Source of the DNA: Sclerodactyla briareus
Lineage: Eukaryota; Echinodermata; Holothuroidea; Dendrochirotida; Sclerodactylidae
Reading direction: 5' to 3'
DNA length: 64,000 nt
Assembly: GCA_026419785.1 (NCBI GenBank)
Contig: JAODTK010003221.1
Coordinates: forward strand, 372,001 to 436,000
Every line of letters starts with the position of its first letter. Positions within the stretch are counted from its first letter, which is position 1. Below are positions 35,810 to 47,214 of the stretch, in pieces. The translations under genes and the position numbers were made by a program. The notes under the pieces are model-generated. The model was not told the origin of the DNA. It saw only the letters and a program-made list of their open reading frames with translations, and ran no database searches.

Positions 35810-38361
35810 GTGAACTCTACTATAAGATAGCATCATTTACTGTATAGCGTACTCAGACGCCCTCCACAATTCATATCAGTGTGAAATAGGAACGTTAGAT
35901 TAATGAGAGAACAGGCTGGGTGGGATTTATCAAGTTTTGGGCATGTGGTTCTGACATGACTTCTTCCCACCGCACCAAGTTAGGGGAATTGTTCGATGAC
36001 ATTGGGTGACTCATAGGAGTAGTCTTCTCATGTGTTTGCTCTTTCACCAAAGGTCGCACGGATTTATGCTCAAGTTCCACCGCGTTGTTTAGGGCATTTC
36101 AATCGGGGATGTGGAGCGTGAATGTTCAGTCTCACACCACAGCGAGGCAGTTTTGGGGCCTGCTAGTGCATCCCCACAGGTCCAGAGTTTGGTACCCCAT
36201 TCGAGTGATACAAGGCACTACAGGATCGCAGACTCTCATCAAAGCAAATTGCGTTTTGTGCGAGCGTAACACCTACAATATATTATCCCAACATCTAAGG
36301 AATGATGGAAATATCCCAAATGGGATGGTTGGCTCAGTTCTCAAACAGTGCTAAATGGTTGTATTTGAAATCTGCCCTTGAATTGCATTTGGTTCTCTTG
36401 CCTGCATAATCCTGTATGATCGTCAAGGAACCACTCACCTTCAGCTTTCTAATCCCATGTAAGGTGTTCTGCCGACTTGCGGCATATCGTCTGAGTAATT
36501 GATTTTTCTCTCCATGACAAGATAGGGATGGTGCGGAGCACGCTTAGAAATAGTGACGTCTGCTCCCACGTCGGCCATTTATCAGGAATTCAACGCCCCT
36601 AACCTTCCATGGGGGCACTGGCCGGATCAATCAACAGAACGATAACCAACGGTTGGGCCGAGGTCTGATGGATGAGCATAAAAAATTCTATTATAAAATT
36701 AATCCAGGTGAGGTCAGATGTTTCAAATGATTTTCCACATAACGTTGTCAAAATTAACACCCAGATGAATCCTCTCATAAGAGCTGGCTTATCAGCGATA
36801 GGGAGAATCCATCCTGGTGTTTGATTTGGCAACTGAAGAAACCAACAATAGGTGTACAGATTGTTGATTAATATCAGACGTTTGGTCAGAGTGCATATCA
36901 AATGTGGTCAAAGCAGCATTATGCTTCCCCAAGCAAACTGAATTTCAGAGATTGTGATAGCGTTGATCAGGTACGTGCGGTGACCAATATTGCATGTGGT
37001 TGCAGCAAAAAGAACAAAACTGACACATAGTAACATCAAATGGAATTGAGTTTGGGACCTGTGGACCTAGTTTTCCATTCCCCTCTATTACCTTCATTAG
37101 AACTTGGGACTTCCAACCAGAGATCGAGATTGGAATCCAGTCAGTGTATACCGAAGGACTTGATGAAAATGTTCCTGTTGCCTATCGCGCGCACACAGAC
37201 ACAGGGATCGGAGCAGGGACAACTAAGGGGTTAAGGCAATTTGCAAGTTGCGGCATGCATTCGCTTACCCCCCACCCCCACATTAAGTACCACGAAGAGG
37301 TGTTGCCTTGTTCCATGTACTTGCTACCTTACTCTGCAAGCTGTCCGTTGAATATGTGTGAAAGGTTTATTGAAAAAAATAGCTGAATGCTTGTTGCTTT
37401 CCCACGTGAGCGAGCCAGAACGAGTTTCTCGAGATGTATATTCTTGCACTCTGCCGAGCCAGATGTTGAATGATTCAATTTGCCCAGAATACTCTGCGAG
37501 AAGGTTCCATAGGTGTAGTTCCTATGGAATGGTATGATGTGAATCAACACCTCGGCTATCACTCGGCTGTTTCATCATTGAAAGTGGAATGTATATCAAG
37601 TTCCCATTGCTTGATGAGTATTGCACGCGAATATGCCAATTCTTGAAATGCCTTTTATCATGAATGCACCTTCATGAGATTTATTGTGCATTTTAATATT
37701 TCTGTATTCCCTGATGTCATTTTGCAGCATTTGCTGGGCCAATAATGCAGGGCTATGGTGAACACGCATATACTCGTATCGATGTTTTTCCTTCTGGTCG
37801 AGTTCAATATCATCTAGTTCATCTAGTAAAAAAAAACCCCAATTCCACTGACTTTTTTTTCACAACAAATTTTCACCCGCAGTGGTCCGTAACACGAGTA
37901 CGGAGTGTAACCCTCGACAAGAGTGCGTAAGAACCTCCAGTGTCAAAGCTTTGAATGGTATCTAGAGAATTTCTATTCCAGAGTCACAGTTCAGATTAGC
38001 CTTCCAGAATATTGGCGAGTAAGTAATGCTGTCATTGCTATGTCTGACATTCACTGTTTCCCCGATATTGGAGACTTGATTCGCAGCATATCGCAGTAAC
38101 TTCTTCAAGTCTGGAAACCTGCAGTAGCATTTTGTTACAGCAATATGCAGTAAGAACCATTTTGACATGCTCGACACAAGATGCAACTCTATCTACGTAT
38201 TGGTTTGGTGCTGCTATCAAGTAAAAAACAGCTTGAAAATATCAAAACAAACAGGGATGTTCTCCAAATGCAAACAATTGCTTAGCAGAAAACATAGACA
38301 CATCTGTGTTCCATTCAATAACACAAGTAGTCATGTACAAACTCATTTTTACTTTCCTCAG
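35810..38361. other. Intron 8, nothing recognised
   Basis: I found no exon, RNA gene or clear repeat pair here. Several short open frames (for example 36.1-36.35 kb + and 36.6-36.9 kb -) lack motifs and splice context. Confidence 0.5.
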
Positions 38362-38460
38362 ATACGTAACATCGCCACAAGAAAGTGTCTAGACAACATG
38401 GGGCGAAAGTACCAACAAAACTAGGATTCTATACCTGTCACGGTCAAGAGGTGGCACCAT
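38362..38460 (+). CDS. GALNT1: GALNT1-like exon 9 (lectin domain, alpha repeat)
   Basis: The acceptor TACTTTCCTCAG precedes ATACGTAAC. The frame reads IRNIATRKCLDNMGRKYQQ. After one missing A in an A run it continues LGFYTCHGQ toward a GGNQ end. This is the alpha repeat of the C-terminal ricin-type beta-trefoil that binds GalNAc-glycopeptides; CLD is the typical repeat motif. The donor region is blurred (GTGGCACCAT then GTCTGT). A second partial copy of the exon follows about 300 bases downstream. Confidence 0.92.
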
Positions 38461-38489
38461 GTCTGTGGAACTTAATTGAGACCTTACTG

Positions 38490-39610
38490 TACGGTGGTAT
38501 GTCGATTTTAGCTGTACCTGTTGTGACGTACTCATAACTGTGTAGACTTTAGTTTGTAACTGTCACACTTGTAATTGGATGTAGAGTTCACCTGTAACTT
38601 ACTTGTGTGTCGAATTCAGCTGTAACTGATAATTTGACTTTTACATACTGTGTAGACAAGAAAGTGTCTAGACAACATGGGGCGAAGGAACCAACGAAAA
38701 AGCTAGGATTCTATACCTGTCACGGTCACGGTGGCCCCCAACCAGTAATGTTGGACCTTAGCTGTAAGTGTAAGTGACTTTAGCTGTAACTGTATGTGAC
38801 TTTACTCATAACGGTAGACTTTAGTTGTAACGTCACTTGTAATGTTATTTAGAGTTTCACCTTAACGACCTGTAACTGTTGTGTCACTTCATCTGTACTG
38901 TATGTGATTTATCATACCTGTTGGACCTTTAAGTTGTAACTTCCCTTGTAATGGATTTAGGAGTTCACCTGTAACTGGTGTGTAACTATCACTGTAACTG
39001 TATGTTTCCTTTACACTCATAACTGTGTAGACTTTATTGTAACGTCACTTGTAATGTATTTAGAGTTCACACTGTAAAAACTGTGTGTAGAATTCAGCTG
39101 AACTGTAATGTGACTTTTACCTATGACTTGTAGACGTCTGTCGTACTTTACTATTTAATGGTATTTTAGAGTTTCACCTGTAACTTTATGTAGCCTTCAG
39201 CTCTAAGCCTTAACGTAACAAAAATGTAAGACTTTTACCTGTTACTGCAATGGAATCTTCATCCCAATGTTTGACTTTAGCTTGTCCTATATGTAGACTT
39301 CAGCGGTAACTTATGTAGAATTTTAGCTGTAACTGTAGGAAGACTTTTGCTGTAACTGCATGTGGACTTTAGCTGTAACGTGTCTGTAGACTTTAACTGT
39401 GACTGTATGTAGACTTAAGCTGTATGTAGACTTTAACTTATTACTGGTGTGTGGACTTAAGCTTAAATAAGGGTAGACTTTAATCCTGTGTACTGTGTCT
39501 AGAATTTCTTTTAAGTGTAATGGAACCTATCAGCTGTCACTGTCCGTATACTTACGGCTGTAACATATCTATAGCTCGACTGTAACTGTATTTAATTGTT
39601 GACAAGTAAT
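38490..39610 (+). repeat. Degenerate minisatellite, about 22-bp unit, in intron 9
   Basis: Variants of AGCTGTAACTGTATGTAGACTT repeat from just after exon 9, through the second exon 9 copy, to about 39610. Units vary by indels and substitutions. Longer groups (for example ACTCATAACTGTGTAGACTT then GTCACTTGTAAT then TTTAGAGTTCACC) recur, suggesting a higher-order unit of about 130-150 bases. Confidence 0.9.
38655..38744 (+). pseudogene. Partial second copy of GALNT exon 9
   Basis: From ACAAGAAAGTG to CAACCA before GTAATG this repeats exon 9, reading TRKCLDNMGRRNQRK and then LGFYTCHGHGG after one base shift. The 5' part of the exon, encoding IRNIA, is replaced by intron-like sequence with no acceptor. 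Both copies are followed by the same kind of 22-bp minisatellite, so exon and flanking repeat seem to have been duplicated together. This copy's 3' end resolves the probable true exon end better than the first copy does. Confidence 0.75.
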
Positions 39611-40335
39611 GGAAGTCAGCGGTGATTATATTGAACTGCCCCTGGTGATAAAATGTTTTTTAAAATTTTGATATTTAGTTTATGACTTGTAATTGGATTT
39701 ATTGGATTATCTCCACCGATTAGTCTCAAGGGTTTTTATAACCTCACTGAGTCACACCCAAGTAACGCATATGAGTTAAAAAAGACCACTGTGCTTAGAT
39801 TTTTTCCAGATTTGGGAAATTTGGTTACTGGGGCCCAAAGCCAAGATTTGGGATCCCCTGTTAGCATACATAGTTCGCAATCGCCTGGCTCGGAGACCTT
39901 GCGATCTACCCATACCACACGGAATTTCGCTGATCTGTCTCAACCCTTTTGTCGATGGCATTCTTGTGTAAATTCATTTTCCCTCACTACTCTACTACTT
40001 TTTCCTATTCTTCTCGCCTGTTTTTTCCCCTTTTGATTTATATCCTCTAAAGAACAATTGAGGGGAGTAAGGATACTTTCCCGTGCCTCCCTACTGACGA
40101 TGTCTACTGTCCATTGCTCCAACACTCAAGGTTTTTAATAGGGACCCCCTGCCCTGAAATATGCACAACTTGCACTCCAAAATGAACCGTGTTCTTATGG
40201 TTGTAAACACACTGGAGAGGGTAGAGCAAAACACATTACCGCCTAGCAACACGGCTGCGGAGGGGCTCTAGCAGTCCATGTTGGAAAGTGAAACAACAAT
40301 CTACTATTAACTAACGTCCACCTCCCTACTCCTAG

Positions 40336-40475
40336 ATATTTGCCTTACCCAAGAACACGAGATGCAACACGACGACCTGTGCCTTGATGCTGCGCGCGTG
40401 GCGCCAACCTTAGGTCACCATTTACAAGTGCCATGGCAAGAGGGGCAACCCAGGAATGGATTCTTCCCGAAAGGA
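40336..40475 (+). CDS. GALNT1: GALNT1-like exon 10 (lectin domain, beta repeat), frame-broken
   Basis: After an acceptor CTCCTAG the text reads IFALPKNT. One missing base leads to EMQHDDLCLDAARV, then a damaged stretch, then KCHGKRGN and QEW after an extra C. The LCLDA motif and the C-H-G-x-x-G-N-Q-x-W ending are those of the second trefoil repeat of GalNAc-transferase lectin domains. A likely donor GTACGC follows at 40476. The downstream phase with exon 11 needs one correction near the donor. Confidence 0.88.
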
Positions 40476-43245
40476 GTACGCTTCGCATCTTCTTTCCTCA
40501 TCAAAACTGCTCTGAATATTCATGTTTATCTTCAGATGTCACCAAAAAATAAAAAACCCCAGGTTGTTCCATGAAATGAGGGAACAAACATTTTGTGTGG
40601 TCCCATGTCTACCTGACTCATAAAGAACATCAATGTCGCATGGAATGTCATCAATGAATCCAATGTCCATGGAAAGAGTTCAATGAGATGATAATGCTAT
40701 TGTGTCGAAGGTCTCTGGGACGACAGCAGCTCGATGTTGAACGTACAGTGTGCAGAGAAATTCTTTCAAAACTCCCCTGCCGAAAATTACAAATCCCACC
40801 TCCGGCCAACACCAAAACTTGGATTTCTCCCACATACAAGAACACATCCGAAAAGATTTGGATCAATTGTTGCATTTTTAAATAGTGGTGAAAGTGTAAA
40901 ATCCATAACGATATTGCTATGGGGGGTCTATTCCCCGCACTATTCAGTGTGAGCATGCCCACCTACAACATGAACTGGCCTACAGGTGTTTGTGTAACTT
41001 TCAGCACCACAGTAAATAAACAGATGCACCCCCAGAGCACAAATGATACAACACAACGTGGCCCCTGTTTTGCTCATTTTCAAAGCTGCTTCGTGTGTAC
41101 TCACTGTAACTTGGTTTGTATGTGGTGGTGTGCTACAGTGAAACAATAACCTCAACACTGGACCCGATTACATTAACGGGAGAGCAATGCACAGCTATGC
41201 TATCTGAATAGAGAAATTGGTCCAGTGCGATGCTAACAACAACCCAAAGAACCAGCATTCACTTGTATGTGTACATATTATCAGCAACGTACATTTTGCT
41301 AACTTTGAATTGCAGGTAAGTTGGCAAGACAGATGGTGGTAGAGCGCCCGGATGTTATCAGTTTCCATTATCTGTGCATGTAGTATCATCACAAAGTGTA
41401 ATTGCCGCCCAGCGCTGGGTGGTGGGAACATTTCTTTTCTCTAGGCCATGGTAGGGCGACTGATGCCAAAGTCGTTGATATATGGCTTACCAAGTTAAGA
41501 AAAACCTGATGTATCTTTCATCTCCACATTCTACAACAGCGTCAATCCAGAACCGCATGTTATCGTTGGATCGCCCGGCTAGCCTCACCACTCCAATAAA
41601 TGACTGTTGGTGTGTCATTGGATGATAATCGAACTTCAATCATCGAATGTAATATAGGCCTGATGCCCAACATCGGAACAATCAGAAGCAAAATCGAACA
41701 CAGCGCTTACTTTATAACACGTAGTCTGCTTTAGCTCAGCATGACGCAAAGTCGCATTTTATTTGGAATATCGATCACCTTACCCCTAATTTCACCTACT
41801 GTGTGTGTCATATGCATTTATATTTTTAAAACTAGACTTGAATGTAATGTGGGTCTATAGGTCTATCTCATTTGAATTATTTTTGTAGAGTGTATTCAGA
41901 TGGATACAATGCCGTCTCTAATTCCTTTTTTGAACTCCATATTGGACTCTGCAGGTCTGTGCACACTCTGATGCTCATTATCTATTTATAGTTTCAGGTT
42001 CAGTTTGTATTATCCCAGTATAAAGACAGAAAATATACATTTATCAAAACTATAAAAGTATTTGAGAGAGATTATATATAGCTGTAAACAATTAACAATT
42101 GTCAATTTGGTTTCGGTGGGACCGGCATGCTTGTTGTCATATGTTCCAACCACCATTTCCTTTGATTTCGTTGGATAATCACTTCCTCATTCTGCCAGTC
42201 AGTGTCTGCATTTTGAGTGCTTGGGTAAGCTGAGTTTACAAGTCAACCAAAAGACTTCAATAAACAGTTCAAAAAATAATATACGAGTCTTCTGTGTCTT
42301 GAATAACCTTTTGACCATCACAAAAAAAGTTCACTAGTTATCAATGCAGGGTCCCCTCTCCCCACCTTGATTGATGCACGATGAGGAACATTGCAATAGT
42401 AGCATTCGCAACAAATGCTGCAATTTTTACCTTAGTTTTGAATAAAAGGTAATGCATTCCTCTGCCTATTATTCTGCCCTAATGTGTGACTTTCCTATTC
42501 AGCACTTAAAGGACAACTGCAGGCTGGGATACAAAAGAGGTTATATCATGGAGAAATGGAGAACCATATTTATAGGTCCAACCCCCATTCCAATTCGAGA
42601 TTCCTATGTGGAGTTATTAGCCTTCAAAGTTTGGTATAACGCAGAGGAAATTGGGAGAATCCATTGGCACAATATCCGTGACATTACAACTTGGACAAGT
42701 TTGTCTGTATTTCCATTGTTTTCATTTTGTTGAATAAGTCAACATCCAGCAGTAAGTTTTGTTGTCTTTCTCTCACTTCTCCCTCACCTCACCGATGTAA
42801 GCAATCAACACTTACCAATCCCACTACAGCAATTCCCTCTCATAGACCAAATGCTTTTCAAAGTGAAATAACTTGTGAATTTCAATAGAAACAGATTGTT
42901 TGCAGGTTTTGTGCAAGTATGACACCAATTATTATTGCATGATGATCTTTTCGATCTTGCCCCTACACATGCACAACTTCAACGGATGGTAACTCTGAAG
43001 TCGTATGAACTTCTAGTTTGGACCAACTCATTCAGTTTCCCTCTACCTCTATAATAGCCCCTTTATGATTCATCCTGCAGTTGTCCCTTAATTCTAATTC
43101 ATCTGTACTCTGTATTGCCTCTGTATTGGGATCAGTTGCCCATGGTTACCTCTCCACATCGCTGAATATGTTGGGCAACATCTCATTCTCATAACAGGTT
43201 TGACTGGAAACGGTCAAATGTTTCCTCAATGTACTAAGAGTATAC
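40476..43245. other. Intron 10 (first part), nothing recognised
   Basis: Apart from A/T-rich stretches there is no structure I can support. Short open frames on both strands have no family motifs. Confidence 0.5.
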
Positions 43246-43246
43246 C

Positions 43247-43880
43247 AGGGGGGTTAGCACGTTCGTCGGGAGCGTCCATCTCACACCGGCGAGATCAGAG
43301 TTTGATTACCGGTCAGGTCGTACTAGAGACCTAAAATACACTGGCAGGGTTTTAAACTATTACAGCGGACAGAGGACTGTCAAAACCCCACAACCAAGAA
43401 GTTGGCGATTCTGGCACTGTTTCCTTGTTGAGTTGCTGTTTTAAACCTGAATGTATTCACCCTAACCGATGACACTCACCAGAAGAACGATACAACGGTC
43501 TACATTGACTTCCTCATAATTGCTGTAGTTTGCAACCATTATGGCTAGACAATATTAGTTAATATTAATGAATAAATGAAGATTAATTTTTCATGTCTTG
43601 GAACAAATTTGTAAGTTTTCAATCAGATCCCATCGTCAGTTCTTTTGTCACTAGGTGGTGAAAATACATGTTCTGGATTGACTTTGTATTACACAGGTCA
43701 CTGGTAACTCACGTGACGTCACAGGGGCACATTATGGCAAATTGTGCAATAACAGAATTGTCTCCTTTTCACACTCGAATTGGCTGAATTTTTTTCTGAG
43801 GGTTTGGGTTTCCTCAATATGCTAGATAAGAGACACCAAAAATGCAGAAGGTATGTTCACATGACATTGTACTTTGAAAA
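43247..43880 (+). mobile_element. Repeat family R1, copy 2, with tRNA-like head
   Basis: The first about 80 bases read like a diverged tRNA promoter region: a GGTTAGCACGTTCGTCGG box A-like string, then a box B-like AGTTTGATTACC. The rest matches copy 1 at 1785-2285 to the AGACACCAAAAA end. The tRNA-like head followed by a shared body suggests a long SINE or composite non-autonomous element. It lies about 300 bases upstream of the terminal exon. Confidence 0.6.
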
Positions 43881-44176
43881 ATGGAACCTGTTACCTTTGC
43901 ACTCAGTATGGAGAATGGAGCTGTCTACATGTGATTACCCACCTACTCATTGAGGTACTGCCCTGTGAAGAAGGATTTGCTGCTGACAAAAAGTGGCGTA
44001 TTCAGGCCAGTCAGGGGCACCCCTGTCAGCCCCTTCAATTAGGAAAGCAAAAGCCTAATTTGAGATGTTTTCTCTCGGTCTTTGAATCCAGCACATCGGA
44101 GGAAATTGGCATTGAACTGTTCATGTGAAAAAAGTTTTGATCTACAATCTATACTGCTCCTTTTTCACTCTCTCAG

Positions 44177-44311
44177 GATAAGACCATCATCCACGCACCA
44201 TCAGGGTTCTGTTTGGACGTCCCGCCCCAGGGGAAGGACGCCCCCATTGTGACGAGGTGCAGCGGCCATTCCTCCCAGCAGTGGGAGCTCGTCGAGAAAG
44301 ACATGCACTGA
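44177..44311 (+). CDS. GALNT1: GALNT1-like terminal exon 11 (lectin domain, gamma repeat) with stop
   Basis: This exon is fully open. The acceptor CACTCTCTCAG precedes GATAAGACC, and the frame runs 44 codons from DKTIIHAPSGFCLDV to SQQWELVEKDMH and TGA at 44309-44311. FCLD and QQW are the paired CLD and QxW motifs of the third trefoil repeat. The carboxy end a few residues after QxW is normal for GT27 enzymes. It is the only GALNT exon here without an indel. On its own it could fit another ricin-B protein, but the upstream exons settle the identity. Confidence 0.93.
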   Translation, partial: DKTIIHAPSGFCLDVPPQGKDAPIVTRCSGHSSQQWELVEKDMH

Positions 44312-44968
44312 GGGCGCTCTCTGACCGAGCAGTATTATTCCTTCCACCTCCTCGAGGTTTCCCTTCCAATCGAGTGTCCCGGGAATCAGAGCTGCGATCC
44401 TCTATCCGCTGCTTCCTGCTCGCTTCTCTCCCTACAGCTAGCAGTGATGCTCAGGAATTTCATCTGATTTGTCAGATTGAGGGGATCCAGTTTGCCGCCG
44501 TCAGCAGATAATGCTGAGATGAGAAAGTTAGGTTAGCTGTGGGGGCCGATGAGCTGCCCCGGCAGCCTTACAATAACCATCACAATGAGAGGCCCGTGTG
44601 GTCATTGGACCATTGAAACATAACCCCCGTTCCTCCACAACTGAATGAGGGCGGTGGCCAGGTTTTGCTGATGATACAAGAAAGATAGAAATCGAGCCCA
44701 AATACTATATGAGTGTCTCTGCTCCTATTGGCCATGGCTGGTAAGCAACTACTGAGCAGCCACTGTTTATGGACCAAAGGATTGGTTAGGAGGCTTGATA
44801 GAATTGGGGTCCTGTAATAACTGAGCTCACTGGTTGACTCATGAAGGAAGAATCCTGACTCACCCATGAGCCATTTTGGATCCGTCTATGGCTCACCATG
44901 GTGAGGGCTCATGTCGGTGTGTCATACAATGGACTAGTGCATGTCCTTCCATTTTCCGTGTCAATAAA
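44312..44968 (+). other. Probable 3' UTR of the GALNT-like gene
   Basis: No coding signal is seen after the stop. The first AATAAA downstream is at 44963-44968, inside the first unit of a tandem repeat. It is a candidate polyadenylation signal only; no downstream GU-rich element was established, so the transcript end is unproven. Confidence 0.35.
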
Positions 44969-45500
44969 CATTGCCTACTACGTTTGAGGTAAAATGACTT
45001 GCCCATGAGTCATTTCTTTATGTAGGTATGTCCTACATGGACCAGTGTATAATGTTCTTATTGATGTGTGTCATTTGACAATCCACAGCTACTGCTAGCA
45101 CTACAAACAACAAACACAAGACAGCGTTTGAGGTAAAATGACTCATTCTTGTGTCATATCTGATCTGTCTATGACTCACCAATGACTCACCATTCTAGGG
45201 GGTTTGTGTCGGTATGTCATACGATGGACCATTGGATAATGTTTTTATTGATGTGTGTCATTTGACAATACCAGCTACTGCTACAGCGTTTGAGGTAAAA
45301 TGACTCATCCATGAGTTATATCTGATTTGTCTATGACTCACTATTCTAGGGGTCTGTGTAGGTATGTCATGCAATGGACTAATGGAAATTGTTCTTGTTA
45401 ATGTGTGTCATTAAACATTGCAACTACTATGGATTTTGAGGTAAAATGACTCACCTATTAGTCATTTCTGATCTGTCCATGACCCACCAATGACTCACAT
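44880..45500 (+). repeat. Four-unit tandem repeat, about 150 bp, 3' of the gene
   Basis: Each unit contains TTTGAGGTAAAATGACT (near 44981, 45128, 45289 and 45434), then an ATGAGTCAT-like string, TCTATGACTCACC and GTCGGTATGTCATACAATGG. It overlaps the candidate polyadenylation signal. Confidence 0.85.
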
Positions 45501-46599
45501 TCATAACATAATGAGTACTTGAAGGTTTTCTAATTTTTTCGGTTATCAGTTCTTTCGTTTGTGTGCATTGTTACTCTTACTAGTTTCAGATTGACTATAT
45601 TGGTGTCAGTCACAACTTTTCTCCCCCGATGTGTGTCGTTGTGGTACGTCAAAGATTTCATTGAGGTATATCTTCGATGAATATAACATTTACCAACATT
45701 CACACAGGACCTCTCTCTATGCTCTTTATGACCTGTGTCGTGGTCAGCCTGCCACATCCGCCAGATTTGTCGGACCTGGACCCAGTAAAAATGAGAAACA
45801 GATAAAAGGCATTTCAATCACACATTGACTGGCGCTGTCCAAAAAATAGAGATTGTGGAAAGGTTAATTATTAAATCAGTCACAAAGGTCCATTTGGCAT
45901 GTAATTTCACTCAATTATGCAGAAAATGTCATCCAGCATTCATCCAAGTTACTGACGGAGTGTGTCATATGACCCAGACCCACCTCTGACAATGACCCAC
46001 CCTGTCCTAGGTATACAGAGGGTGTAGCAATACAGTTGAGGTGCATAAAAATGGAGCCAGTGTGTCGGTGTGAGTTGATCCCCCATAACCCCGTCACTTT
46101 GGACCTGTTGTGAATTCCCTGCAACACTAACAAAGCTCCTTTGTGCTGCATCCACAGATATATGTAGACTAACACGATTATCTTATTAACCATGCTTTGA
46201 GACATAACATCTTGTGTACACCTCGTTTCTACATCTCGTACACGTACAGACACTCTGTGGAACAGAATTGTCTCCGAAAAAGGAATATTCATGTGGATTG
46301 AGCCTCCTGGCAACCATTGGTGCTCTGGTTACCAGAGTGTAGGCATTGACATAAGTTTCGTGGCTACAGCATTATTTGGGCAAATAGATGTGCCGTCCCG
46401 GGGGGCATTGTGAAGCTTAGGTCCGTTGCGCTCTAGATATTCGTCCACTTAACAAGGATTGGAACTTGCATGGACGGAAAATTGTAGCCATGTAGGTAGT
46501 CCAACACCTGTGTGTGAATGTGTGTGTGTGTGTGCGTGTTGTTCCCCCCGCCACCACCCTAGTGCCTTTATGTAATTATTATTTTTGATCCTTGAGGGC

Positions 46600-47210
46600 G
46601 TAATGCTGTTTACTGTAGCCTGCTAAGCATACATCTGAAGAAGCCATCCCCAAATGAGGGGGCATCGCTCTTTAGTATATAATCCCACGGTCGAATACCC
46701 AAACAATTCGTCTGCAGGACTTCGTTTGACAAATCCCCCAAAATTGGGGATTTTTGCTCATTACGATTCAGGTGCGTATATGTGTCAGTCATCAGTAGCA
46801 CACGGGCCGTGGGATGGATGGAGCAACCCTGAATATTCCGCCGCGGAAAATCGCCCCATATTTAGGTCATGAATATCTACAGAAGACTTTCAATAACCTT
46901 TACAACACCGAAAATGCGAATTTACCGAAGAATGATGCTTTTGAAGCCTTAAATTGACCGAAGCCACTGTTTCGGCCATGCTCAGGCGTATTGCGGCTTG
47001 TTTGGATCGCCGCGATGTTTCAGAAAAATTGAATCCCTTCAAATGGGCAAATAAAAAAGAATATCCATCTAACGTCGGCCAAAACTTGGTGGAGTTGTCC
47101 TAAAAAAATTCCAACTCAGATCAATAGAGGGATTTTCCAGCAGGCATGGGCGTTTCCCGTAATTTAATTAGTAAAAGAGAGATGTCCGATTGCGCCATCA
47201 ACGTTGACTC
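46600..47210 (+). repeat. Interspersed repeat family R4, copy 2
   Basis: It matches 14740-15290 in the same orientation and extends slightly further at the right. It contains a near-palindrome AATCCCCCAAAATTGGGGATT at its left part, comparable to AATCCCAATGAATTGGGATT in copy 1, so a conserved hairpin is part of the element. Confidence 0.75.
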
Positions 47211-47214
47211 GCAA

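Larger units (their letters stand above)
5257..44311 (+). other. GALNT1: GALNT1/13-like GalNAc-transferase gene, span of recognised exons
   Basis: This is the span from the first recognised coding exon to the stop codon of a Golgi type II membrane glycosyltransferase that starts mucin-type O-glycosylation by moving GalNAc from UDP-GalNAc to Ser/Thr. Nine exon positions were found by reading successive frames, in the order of vertebrate GALNT1 exons 2-6 and 8-11. Most are bounded by AG acceptors and GT donors with compatible phases. Subfamily evidence: VDDASERD at the exon 3/4 boundary, the exon 5/6 junction reading TLPLR then TPTMAGGLF, the WGGENIEISFR segment, and KCLDNMGRK opening the lectin domain. 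Exon 1 with the signal anchor was not seen. Exon 7 is absent. Many 1-3 base indels interrupt the exons although motifs and splice sites persist, so assembly noise is favoured over gene death. The family call is firm; the GALNT1/13 subfamily call is likely. Confidence 0.9.

Noticed and set aside
44187..44369. Minus-strand Arg/Gly-rich open frame
   Set aside because: It is the antisense shadow of GALNT exon 11 and its 3' UTR.
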